This document shows, in pieces, positions 1 through 6,205 of a DNA stretch of 8,650 nucleotides (the first letter of the stretch is position 1; each line of letters opens with the position of its first letter). Below the pieces are notes generated by a model. That model had not been told where the DNA came from and did not search any database. It saw only the letters and a list, made by a program, of their open reading frames with translations. The position numbers and the translations under genes were made by a program. This DNA comes from Tannerella sp. (GTDB lineage: Bacteria; Bacteroidota; Bacteroidia; Bacteroidales; Tannerellaceae): contig JAISGW010000122.1 in the NCBI GenBank assembly GCA_031262895.1, positions 1 through 8,650 on the forward strand, written 5' to 3'.

Positions 1-54
1 GACGTTCTGGGCGTCCCGGAGGGAGTTTACAAATCTACCCCCCCCCATTAACAT
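1..54 (-). CDS. Possible 5' end of a leftward gene, cut by the window edge (unidentified)
   Basis: On the minus strand an ATG at 54-52, with a second in-frame ATG at 48-46, opens 18 codons that run without a stop to base 1. They read MLMGGGRFVNSLRDAQNV. A TACTTTTG box at 124-117 lies about 60 nt upstream and could drive it. The second ATG runs straight into a G tract, so the frame depends on tract length: one base more or fewer brings a stop within a few codons. I do not recognise the peptide. No ribosome binding site is evident, and 18 codons is far too short to prove coding. The other reading is that this is non-coding DNA or part of an intergenic repeat; a plus-strand frame also enters at base 1 and stops at 49-51. 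Confidence 0.25.
   Translation of the reverse strand, partial: MLMGGGRFVNSLRDAQNV
38..46. repeat. C9 homopolymer tract
   Basis: Nine consecutive C on the plus strand, which are G on the minus strand. The last one supplies the G of the candidate minus-strand ATG at 48-46. Tracts of this length are prone to slippage during replication. Confidence 0.9.
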
Positions 55-116
55 AAAAATGCTTTTGTGTGCCATATTGCTCGTTACTTATGTTCTTTAA
101 ACGTCGCTTTTGACCG

Positions 117-124
117 CAAAAGTA
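117..124 (-). promoter_or_regulatory. Candidate Bacteroidetes -7 box, leftward
   Basis: The minus strand reads TACTTTTG, a full match to the TAnnTTTG -7 consensus of Bacteroidetes primary-sigma promoters. No well-spaced TTTG -33 element is seen; the nearest upstream TTTG is at 150-153, about 25 nt away, inside an iteron. It would direct transcription off the left edge of the window. Confidence 0.4.
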
Positions 125-149
125 GAGCGGCACTCTTTAGCACAAGTGA

Positions 150-183
150 CAAATCGTACAAATCGGAAACCAAATCGTACAAA
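150..183. repeat. Three CAAATCG iterons between two outward-facing promoters
   Basis: CAAATCG occurs at 150-156, 159-165 and 171-177. The first and third copies extend to a 13-bp direct repeat, CAAATCGTACAAA (150-162 and 171-183), with a period of 21 bp, about two helical turns. They sit just upstream of the leftward -7 box (117-124) and about 60 bp from the rightward promoter (222-252). That suits a binding site for a regulator, but no regulator gene is visible here, so the role is inference. Confidence 0.55.
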
Positions 184-221
184 AAAATTAGGGATTAGTA
201 GCCAGTATTCAGGAGCTATAG

Positions 222-252
222 TTTATGAATTGCAAAGCCTTGCTTACTTTTG
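222..252 (+). promoter_or_regulatory. Promoter of the Rpn-family gene
   Basis: TACTTTTG at 245-252 matches the Bacteroidetes -7 consensus TAnnTTTG. TTTA at 222-225, one base off the TTTG -33 element, lies 19 nt upstream. The expected transcript start, near 257, gives a leader of about 20 nt before the ATG at 276. Confidence 0.55.
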
Positions 253-275
253 CATAAAATAAAAATGAAAACGCT

Positions 276-959
276 ATGGAGAGATACTTGGATCCCAAGA
301 ACGACCTGACGTTCAAAAAAATATTCGGCGGGCATCCCGAGCTGTGCAGGAGCCTCATCAACGACTGCTTCCGCCCTGACACGGAGGACTTCTACCACCG
401 CTACCTCATCGCCGACGTGAAAGTGCCTGCCAAGCGCATGGAAGGACTGGAGTTTATCTTTGTGGAACTGCCCAAGTTCAAGCCTAAGACCATGACCGAA
501 AAGAAAATGGCCGTCCTCTGGCTGCGTTTCCTTACGGAAATAGACGACGCCACACGAAAGGTGCCCGACGAGCTGCTCGCCTCACCCCTGATCAAAGAGG
601 CACTGGACTGTGTAAAGGAAAGCGCCCTCACGGAAAAGGAAATGGATGCCTACGACCATTACCTGGATGCCATCCGCACGGCCTACACCATACACAATGA
701 CATCGAAAAGATGAAAGAGGAAAACCAAGAGGCACAGAAGGAAGCTAAAGCTGCAGAGAGGAAAGCCGAAGCAATGCAAAAGGAAGCAAAAACAGCACAG
801 AAGGAAGCGGAAGCCGTAAAGAAGAAAGCGGAAGCAATGCAGAAAGGAGCGGAGATGCGGATCTGGAATATCGCTTCCAAGCTAAAAGCCATGGGCCTCC
901 CTGCAGAGGACATAGCCAAGGCCACCGGCCTCTCCCTCGAAGAAATCCGGCAATGTTGA
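276..959 (+). CDS. Rpn-family PD-(D/E)XK protein with internal deletion of the nuclease core
   Basis: The start MERYLDPKNDLTFKKIFG is the signature N-terminus of Rpn/PD-(D/E)XK transposase-family proteins, which are RecA-independent recombination-promoting nucleases; this fixes the ATG at 276. The end, IASKLKAMGLPAEDIAKATGLS, is the family's usual C-terminal helix motif. From my memory of the family, members are near 300 residues; this one has 227. The sequence passes from HPELCRS (20-26) directly into LINDCFRPDTEDFYHRY (27-43), which normally lies after the core. Some 80-90 residues, including the acidic and ExQ-type catalytic residues, are therefore absent, without a frameshift. Residues 145-195 are a Lys/Glu/Ala-rich coiled coil. 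The gene stands alone, convergent with the S46 peptidase gene, with its own promoter and terminator. It is probably not a nuclease any more; it could be a decaying remnant or a repurposed binding protein. Confidence 0.85.
   Translation: MERYLDPKNDLTFKKIFGGHPELCRSLINDCFRPDTEDFYHRYLIADVKVPAKRMEGLEFIFVELPKFKPKTMTEKKMAVLWLRFLTEIDDATRKVPDELLASPLIKEALDCVKESALTEKEMDAYDHYLDAIRTAYTIHNDIEKMKEENQEAQKEAKAAERKAEAMQKEAKTAQKEAEAVKKKAEAMQKGAEMRIWNIASKLKAMGLPAEDIAKATGLSLEEIRQC
732..857 (+). repeat. 63-bp tandem duplication in the coiled coil of the Rpn-family gene
   Basis: Bases 732-794 and 795-857 are diverged tandem copies encoding 21 residues each (153-173 and 174-194). Both begin AQKEA and both contain KAEAMQK. 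Twenty-one residues are three heptads, so gain or loss of a unit keeps both reading frame and coiled-coil register. Confidence 0.75.
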
Positions 960-982
960 GCAATCCCGCAACACGGCGGCCT

Positions 983-1020
983 AAAAAAGGAGGACGTAGC
1001 CCTTTACGTCCTCCCTTTTT
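983..1020. terminator. Bidirectional intrinsic terminator between convergent genes
   Basis: A 10-bp perfect stem, GGAGGACGTA (989-998) with TACGTCCTCC (1005-1014), closes a 6-nt loop. It is flanked by A6 (983-988) and T5 (1016-1020), so either strand yields a hairpin followed by a U run. It lies 29 nt after the Rpn-family stop codon and 25 nt after the S46 peptidase stop codon, and can serve both. Confidence 0.85.
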
Positions 1021-1039
1021 GCTTCCCGTAGGGGAGATA

Positions 1040-3187
1040 TTACTTTACTAATTTCAACTCGTCAATGAGACGGTGGCAATGCCCCCAGCGGTCTATCATG
1101 TAAAGGATGGCGCGCACATCAACGCCGATGCAGCGCTGGAGCTTAGGCTCGAAGGCGATGTCGCCGCTCATGGCTTCCCAGTTACCGTCGAAAGCCAACC
1201 CGATGACACGGGCATTCTTGTCGAAAATGGGACTGCCTGAATTACCGCCGGTGATGTCGTTATTGGTCAGGAAGCAGACATTCATCGTGCCGTCGCCATT
1301 GCCGTAAGGGCCAAAATCCTTGGCCCGGAACATAGACAAGATTTTGGGCTGCACATAGAAATCGCCATTGGTGGAATCTTCCTTCTCAAGGATACCCTTA
1401 TCGGTGGAGCGATATTCGTACCAAGCGGCGTCGAAGGGACGGTAGCCTCCTATCGTACCGTAGCTCATCCTTTGGGTGAAATTGGCATCGGAATAAAAAG
1501 TGCGCTGCGGGTGCATCTCTTCCAAGCCTTCCATGTAAAGGCGTTCTCCCTTGGCTATCTCATAGCGGTATTTGGCCATTTCCTCTTGTAAAACGTAATA
1601 GGCCGATAAGACAGAAACACTCAGCTGGTCAGCCGGGTCCTTAGCCACCCGGGCGTTCAGCTTAGGGTCGGTCAGGTAAGCTTGCACCTTGTCGTAAGAA
1701 AGGAAATTCGTCTTCTTGAAGAGATCGGCCGCATATTTCTTGTAATCGCCCTTGTACTTCTTGTCGATTTGCTTGTAAATGTCGGGGAGGTATTCGGCCG
1801 GCACCCGCTCCTTGACCAGCTTCAACATGACGGGCAGCAACTCCTGGTCGAGCGCCGGGTCATAGTTCTTAAAGAAGCTGCGTATATTGTCCTGGAGGTA
1901 AATGTTGCGTTCGCTGGCGGTGGAGCCTTTCGCATCGAAAGCGTCAATCCTCCGGGCCAGTTGCACCAGTTCGCTACCGCTAACTAAGGCTTCCATAATA
2001 TAGGTGTTGGCGCGGCGGAGGCTGTCGGAGCGGGTGTAACCTTCTTTCAGGAGACGGAGCACGTCGCCATACTTGGCGCGGCGGGCAGCGTCTTGATTCA
2101 CCCAATCAGTGAAAGCGGCTTCCTGCGCCTGCTTGCGTGCGATGACATCGAGACGGGCCAAACCCTTGTTCATGCCGATAGAGTTCTTCCAATAATTGGA
2201 ACTGCCGGCGTATTTGGAGGCATACTTGATGCGCACGGCCTCGCTGGCCACCATGGCCTTTTTCCAAATATCCTGTTTGAGACCGCGCACCTCAATGCGG
2301 GGCGCGTTGATGTCGTTGATACGCTGGCGCACACCCCAGGAAGAGATGTAGCGGCTGGTACTGCCTGGATAACCGATGGTCATGGCAAAATCACCGGGGC
2401 GGTAGCCTTGCAGGGAAATCTCGGCCACGTATTTCGGATGATAGGGACGGTTCTGCTTGCTGTATTCGGCCGGTTGATTGTCGGCAGAAGCGTAGACGCG
2501 GAAGACGGAGAAATCAATGGTTTGCCGCGGCCACATCCAGTTGTCGGTGTCGCCGCCGAATTTGCCTATGGAAGAAGGCGGCGCGAAGACCATGCGCACG
2601 TCACGGAAGACGTCGTAAACGACGAGATAATATTTGTTGTCATTGTAAAAAGGCAGTACCTGAGCGGAGCGAAAGGGATTGTTCTTGGCGATAGAGTCGC
2701 AAATGGCGTCGCCGATGGAGTCAGCACGCATCAGGCGGTCGCGCTCGTCGGTGCAGGAGGTTAGCTGCGGCACGATACGGCTGCTCACGTCAATGGTCTG
2801 CCGCAGGTAACGCACCGTCAATCCCGGCACGGGAAGCTCTTCGGCTTCACTATGCGAGACGAAACCGTCTTTGAGGTAATCGTGCTGCACGCTGCTGAGT
2901 TGCTGTATGGAAGCATAGCCGCAATGGTGGTTGGTGAAAATAAGCCCTTGGTCGGAAACCGTGATGCCCGAACAACCGCCGCCGAAGATGACGACGGCCT
3001 GGCTCATGCTGGGATGCGTCTCGCTGTACAACTTGTCGTAAGTGGAAAGGAAACCCAACTCCCGCATTCTTTCGAGGTTCTGCCGGTTCAACTCTTTCAA
3101 AAGCCACATGCCTTCGTCGGCATACACCATCTGGCCGCCCACCATTGCCAACAGCAGCACGACCCACATTCTTTTCAATTTATTCAT
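1040..3187 (-). CDS. S46 family dipeptidyl-peptidase, DPP7-type
   Basis: A secreted serine exopeptidase that removes dipeptides from the N-terminus of oligopeptides in the periplasm, feeding amino-acid fermentation. The length of 715 residues is full for S46. Residues 1-23 form a signal peptide (LKRMWVVLLLAMVGG core) with likely cleavage at VYA/DEGMW. The chymotrypsin-like triad is visible: His88 in TNHHCGY, Asp225 in TIDFSVFR and Ser650 in GGNSGSP. GGDTDNW (211-217), Asn331 in SSNYWKN and Asp667 correspond to the pocket that holds the substrate's free amino group. The residue 18 after the catalytic serine, which sets S1 preference, is Gly668 (FDGNWEAMSGD). Glycine there is found in DPP7, which prefers hydrophobic P1 residues; DPP11, which prefers Asp/Glu, has arginine. 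The gene follows the CarboxypepD_reg-like gene by 52 nt, has its own -7 box and ends at the shared terminator. The family is certain; specificity is inferred from one position. Confidence 0.96.
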   Translation of the reverse strand: MNKLKRMWVVLLLAMVGGQMVYADEGMWLLKELNRQNLERMRELGFLSTYDKLYSETHPSMSQAVVIFGGGCSGITVSDQGLIFTNHHCGYASIQQLSSVQHDYLKDGFVSHSEAEELPVPGLTVRYLRQTIDVSSRIVPQLTSCTDERDRLMRADSIGDAICDSIAKNNPFRSAQVLPFYNDNKYYLVVYDVFRDVRMVFAPPSSIGKFGGDTDNWMWPRQTIDFSVFRVYASADNQPAEYSKQNRPYHPKYVAEISLQGYRPGDFAMTIGYPGSTSRYISSWGVRQRINDINAPRIEVRGLKQDIWKKAMVASEAVRIKYASKYAGSSNYWKNSIGMNKGLARLDVIARKQAQEAAFTDWVNQDAARRAKYGDVLRLLKEGYTRSDSLRRANTYIMEALVSGSELVQLARRIDAFDAKGSTASERNIYLQDNIRSFFKNYDPALDQELLPVMLKLVKERVPAEYLPDIYKQIDKKYKGDYKKYAADLFKKTNFLSYDKVQAYLTDPKLNARVAKDPADQLSVSVLSAYYVLQEEMAKYRYEIAKGERLYMEGLEEMHPQRTFYSDANFTQRMSYGTIGGYRPFDAAWYEYRSTDKGILEKEDSTNGDFYVQPKILSMFRAKDFGPYGNGDGTMNVCFLTNNDITGGNSGSPIFDKNARVIGLAFDGNWEAMSGDIAFEPKLQRCIGVDVRAILYMIDRWGHCHRLIDELKLVK

Positions 3188-3219
3188 CCGTTCTATCTAT
3201 TCATTCGTTTGAGAATTTG

Positions 3220-3227
3220 CAAATATA
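3220..3227 (-). promoter_or_regulatory. Candidate -7 box for the S46 peptidase gene
   Basis: The minus strand reads TATATTTG, a full match to TAnnTTTG, within the 52-nt gap after the upstream stop codon. The implied start near 3215 gives a leader of about 28 nt. No TTTG -33 element is found at normal spacing, so the peptidase may be made both from this site and by read-through. Confidence 0.45.
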
Positions 3228-3239
3228 GCCCAAAAGCCC

Positions 3240-4514
3240 TTACCGGCGCTGCTTCTTCAATTTATTGACAGCCGATTCGAGAGATTCCGTCGGCCGGATG
3301 ATATTGTAAGCGCCCCAGAAATTCGGGTCCGTGAAGTCGTTCACCCGGTCGGAAAGCGACTGGCTGGCCTTGAAAGCCTCTCGGTAAGGAATGCGGTCCA
3401 CGCCTTCATCGCGGCTGTCGGTGACGACCATCTCGGAGGTAATCGTGTAATTGGTGCCGAACAGCCGTCGCTTCCAATCGCAACGGAAACGTACCTGGTT
3501 ACGGATGTAACTCAGATAGGTCTGGCCGCCTCGCTCGGTATAGGTGACCAGAAAGCTGACGCCCAAGGGGCGGAAGCGTAAGCCGGCAGGTTTCTTGCGC
3601 AGGATAGCCTGAGTGGCCTTTTCGCGGTCGTCCATGTCCAATTGGAACTCAGCCCGCGTGAAGGAGAGGCGTTCCTTGTCGATATAGAGTTTCCCTTCAT
3701 ACAAGGCGTAAGGCAAAAGCATCTGCGGCTGGAAGCTGATGACGTATTGCGGCCGCTTATTGATCATAGTCGGGTCTTCCATACGGTAAGCGTAATAGGA
3801 CTGGTTCTCCGGCGAAAGCAAGAGGTCGAGGTTCTTCGCCACGTCGAGGTAAACGGAAAGGTTCGGACCGCCGAGCAGCTTGACGATAAGCGTGTCGCTG
3901 CGTTTCTGGCTGAGTAGCGAGCGACCTTTGAACACCTGTACCCGGTCGCCCGAAGCATTACCGCCGTAAGCGGTCTTATAGATATGGATGACGGCTTCGG
4001 AAATATTGATGTAGTGCCGTCCCTTTTGCGCGGTTTCCCTGTAAAAGCCCGTGAGCAGGCTGCTCTTTCGGCTATAGTTGCGTCCGATGCGCGAAACGGC
4101 CGCTTCAACGAGGTAGCGCGGGTCGTTGGGACGAACGATGACCTCACCCAACTGATTAATGGCACGGGTCATGAGGATTTTCAATCCGGCCTGGTCCGTG
4201 CCGTTCAAACGAATGGTCTCGCTAAGGTAACCCACGCGGGTGAAATCAACCGCACGAGCATTGAGGGAACGGCTCACCTTGAGGGTAAAAGTACCGTCTT
4301 CATTGGTGACTGTCCCAATGGGTGTACCGGGAACGGATACGTTAACGTATTCGAGGGCATGCTTGCTTTTTGCATCCTTGACTAAGCCTGACAGCGTGAA
4401 AAAGTCGCCGGTCGCGTCATTGTCTTGTGCCCATAACCCGGGCAATGGCAGGCCAGCCGTCAGGAGGACGAGCAGCAAGAGGCAAAGATTCTTAGGTCTG
4501 CATAATGTTTCCAT
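3240..4514 (-). CDS. Exported CarboxypepD_reg-like domain protein, function unknown
   Basis: From the ATG at 4514 the product is 424 residues. It begins with a signal peptide (basic RPKN, then a Leu-rich core ending near LWAQ, about residue 30). A CarboxypepD_reg-like beta-sandwich follows (about 39-118), with the family hallmarks LSGLVKDA, EYVNVSVPGTPIGTVTNEDG and a VGY strand. The remaining 300 residues carry GEVIVRPNDPRYLVEAAV and a LLTGFYRE motif, reminiscent of Bacteroidetes exported proteins of the DUF5686 type. There is no TonB plug or barrel. In-frame ATGs also exist at 4532 and 4568. The 4568 start is unlikely because a promoter box (4548-4555) lies downstream of it. I prefer 4514 because AAAGGA (4529-4524) sits 9 nt before it and it leaves a leader of about 29 nt. 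It is probably periplasmic or outer-membrane associated. No molecular function can be assigned. Confidence 0.85.
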   Translation of the reverse strand: METLCRPKNLCLLLLVLLTAGLPLPGLWAQDNDATGDFFTLSGLVKDAKSKHALEYVNVSVPGTPIGTVTNEDGTFTLKVSRSLNARAVDFTRVGYLSETIRLNGTDQAGLKILMTRAINQLGEVIVRPNDPRYLVEAAVSRIGRNYSRKSSLLTGFYRETAQKGRHYINISEAVIHIYKTAYGGNASGDRVQVFKGRSLLSQKRSDTLIVKLLGGPNLSVYLDVAKNLDLLLSPENQSYYAYRMEDPTMINKRPQYVISFQPQMLLPYALYEGKLYIDKERLSFTRAEFQLDMDDREKATQAILRKKPAGLRFRPLGVSFLVTYTERGGQTYLSYIRNQVRFRCDWKRRLFGTNYTITSEMVVTDSRDEGVDRIPYREAFKASQSLSDRVNDFTDPNFWGAYNIIRPTESLESAVNKLKKQRR

Positions 4515-4547
4515 ACGATAGATTCCTTTCATGATACAATTATCCCG

Positions 4548-4580
4548 CAAATATAGGGAATTTCGCATCGGCTCGTCAAA
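4548..4580 (-). promoter_or_regulatory. Promoter of the CarboxypepD_reg-like gene
   Basis: On the minus strand TTTG (4580-4577) is followed after 21 nt by TATATTTG (4555-4548), a good Bacteroidetes -33/-7 pair. The -33 element lies inside the U-run of the rplQ terminator, so transcription restarts immediately after the ribosomal operon ends. Confidence 0.6.
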
Positions 4581-4615
4581 AAGAAAACCCCGCTTGTGCG
4601 AAGCACAAAGCGGGG
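4578..4615 (-). terminator. Intrinsic terminator of the ribosomal operon after rplQ
   Basis: On the minus strand CCCCGC and TTGTGC, with one bulged T between them (4615-4603), pair with GCACAAGCGGGG (4599-4588) across a TTC loop. TTTTCTTTTT (4587-4578) follows. The stem is 12 bp and GC-rich, 23 nt after the rplQ stop codon. Confidence 0.9.
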
Positions 4616-4638
4616 CAGTCCATGTCTTTTCGGATATG

Positions 4639-5115
4639 CTATTCTGCGGCGGGAGCAGCCGGGACTTCGGCTTCTGCCGGAGCAGCGGTCGTCTTTTTAC
4701 TGCGCGAACGGCGGGTGCGACTCGTCTTCTTGGCAGCGGCGCCTTTGAGCATGTTCTCGTCGTAATCGACCAGTTCTATGAAGCACATCGAAGCGTTATC
4801 GCCCAAACGGTTACCCGTCTTGATGATGCGGGTATAACCGCCGGGGCGGTTGGCTATCTTCTGGGAGATTTCCTTGAAGAGTTCCGTCACGGCGTTTTTG
4901 TCCTGCAAATAGCTGAACACCGTACGCCGGGAATGCGTCGTATCGTCCTTCGACCGGGTAATCAGCGGCTCGACATATTTGCGAAGGGCTTTTGCCTTGG
5001 CCGTGGTGGTGAAGATGCGCTTATGTTTGATCAACGAAGAAGCCATATTTGACAACATCGCCCCCCGATGGGAATGGGTACGCCCCAAATGATTGATTTT
5101 CTTATTATGTCTCAT
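4639..5115 (-). CDS. rplQ: 50S ribosomal protein bL17
   Basis: bL17 binds 23S rRNA near the exit-tunnel side of the large subunit and is normally the last gene of the alpha operon, as here. MRHNKKINHLGRTHSHRGAML and the following basic helix are diagnostic. Residues 1-124 cover the conserved fold. Residues 125-158 are a lineage tail: a basic stretch (KKTSRTRRSRSKK, 129-141) and then an Ala/Pro/Glu-rich end. The tail makes it longer than the 120-130 residues of proteobacterial bL17; such tails are known in Bacteroidetes. The start is 7 nt after the rpoA stop, so the two genes are co-transcribed and probably translationally coupled. A strong terminator follows. Confidence 0.98.
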   Translation of the reverse strand: MRHNKKINHLGRTHSHRGAMLSNMASSLIKHKRIFTTTAKAKALRKYVEPLITRSKDDTTHSRRTVFSYLQDKNAVTELFKEISQKIANRPGGYTRIIKTGNRLGDNASMCFIELVDYDENMLKGAAAKKTSRTRRSRSKKTTAAPAEAEVPAAPAAE

Positions 5116-5122
5116 CGCAATA

Positions 5123-6193
5123 CTAATCTTTGTCTAATTTATACTTTGAAATGTCCATGCCGAAGGAAAGGTGCATGCTTTCCAGCAGGTCGTCCAACTC
5201 GGTCAAAGACTTCTTGCCGAAATTGCGGAACTTCAGCAGGTCGTTCTTGTTGAAGCTGACCAGTTCGCCCAGAGTTTCCACATCAGCGGCCTTCAAGCAG
5301 TTGAGTGCGCGGACGGAAAGGTCCATGTCGGTGAGCTTGCTCTTGAGCAGTTGTCGCATGTGCAACACTTCCTCGTCGAACTCTTCCGTATTCTCCACAT
5401 CGGGCGTTTCCACCGCGATTTTCTCGTCGGAGAAAAGCATGAAGTGGTGAATCAGGATTTTGGCCGCTTCTTTCAAAGCCTCTTTCGGATGGATGGAGCC
5501 GTCGGTCGTGATTTCGATGGTCAGTTTCTCGTAGTCCGTCTTTTGCTCGACGCGGAAATTCTCTACCGTGTATTTCACGTTGCGGATGGGGGTATAGATG
5601 GAATCAATGGCAATGATTTGCAAATTTTCCTTGTCCCTCTCCTTCTCCTTGTCCTTATCCTTCTCTTTGTCTTTGTCGCTTTCCTTTTCCTGTTGCAATT
5701 GCTGCTGTATCTGTTCCCGGTTTTCATCAGCGGGCACGTAGCCGCGCCCCTTATTGATGGTCAAGAACAACTGGAAGCTTGCTTTAGGATCCAAACGGCA
5801 AATGACCAAGTCCGGATTCAGCACCTCGAAGTTGGTCAGTTTTTTGCCTATATCGCCAGCCTTGAACACTTCCGTGCCCGACACGGTAAGCCCTACCTGT
5901 TCATCTTCGGCTTCTTCCACGGTGCGTTTGAAGCGCACCTGCTTCAAGCTCAGGATAATGTTCGTCACATCCTCCATGACGCCGGGGATAGTGCCAAATT
6001 CATGGTCTACCCCGGGAATACGGATGGAGGTGATGGCAAAACCTTCCAAAGACGAAAGAAGAATGCGGCGCAGGGCATTGCCAATGGTGATGCCATAGCC
6101 GGGTTCCAACGGGCGAAATTCGAACTTCCCGAAGAAATTGTCCGCCTCCAACATTAATACTTTATCGGGCTTTTGAAATGCTAATAGCGCCAT
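5123..6193 (-). CDS. rpoA: DNA-directed RNA polymerase subunit alpha, with a charged repeat insertion
   Basis: Alpha dimerises to nucleate RNA polymerase assembly and contacts promoter DNA and activators. The N-terminal domain (1-260) has the FRPLEPGYGITIGNALRRILL dimer helix (26-46). The C-terminal domain (283-356) keeps the DNA-contact residues: Arg295, Asn298 and Lys301 in SVRALNCLK, matching E. coli R265, N268 and K271, and FGKKSL (325-330). At 356 residues it is about 26 longer than the near-330 I recall for Bacteroides and 329 for E. coli. The excess lies between ADENRE (155-160) and IIAIDSIYTP (193-202): a Gln-rich piece (161-168) and then a Lys/Asp/Glu repeat (169-189). In E. coli the corresponding loop carries E162-E165, which CRP contacts through AR2. 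The rest is conserved, so the protein should be functional. The start is 12 nt after rpsD. Confidence 0.98.
   Translation of the reverse strand: MALLAFQKPDKVLMLEADNFFGKFEFRPLEPGYGITIGNALRRILLSSLEGFAITSIRIPGVDHEFGTIPGVMEDVTNIILSLKQVRFKRTVEEAEDEQVGLTVSGTEVFKAGDIGKKLTNFEVLNPDLVICRLDPKASFQLFLTINKGRGYVPADENREQIQQQLQQEKESDKDKEKDKDKEKERDKENLQIIAIDSIYTPIRNVKYTVENFRVEQKTDYEKLTIEITTDGSIHPKEALKEAAKILIHHFMLFSDEKIAVETPDVENTEEFDEEVLHMRQLLKSKLTDMDLSVRALNCLKAADVETLGELVSFNKNDLLKFRNFGKKSLTELDDLLESMHLSFGMDISKYKLDKD
5627..5689 (-). repeat. DKDKEK-coding repeat tract within rpoA
   Basis: The minus strand encodes residues 169-189 of RpoA. The unit is 18 nt coding DKDKEK: residues 173-178 (5677-5660), 179-184 (5659-5642) and a degenerate partial third copy ERDKE (5641-5627). 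A 6-nt (acidic-Lys) period underlies it. Any change by whole units keeps the frame. Confidence 0.85.
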
Positions 6194-6205
6194 AGGAACT
6201 CCTTA

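Noticed and set aside
276..959. The Rpn-family gene as an insertion sequence or intact transposase
   Set aside because: No terminal inverted repeats or target-site duplication can be seen around it, and the catalytic core is missing.
979..1020. The hairpin between the convergent genes as part of a CRISPR or other repeat array
   Set aside because: It occurs once, has A and T runs on its flanks, and sits between two stop codons; a bidirectional terminator explains it fully.
2093..2764. A 223-codon plus-strand open frame within the S46 peptidase gene
   Set aside because: It is antisense to conserved catalytic-domain codons, with no own expression signals or recognisable motifs.
3188..3239. A small gene or RNA in the gap between the CarboxypepD_reg-like and S46 genes
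   Set aside because: Only 52 nt, with no open frame or stem; the -7 box is the only signal.
5171..6157. A 328-codon plus-strand open frame antisense to rpoA, with a hydrophobic leucine/valine/phenylalanine run
   Set aside because: The apparent membrane segment is the complement of the Lys/Glu/Asp repeat in rpoA, not a real protein feature.
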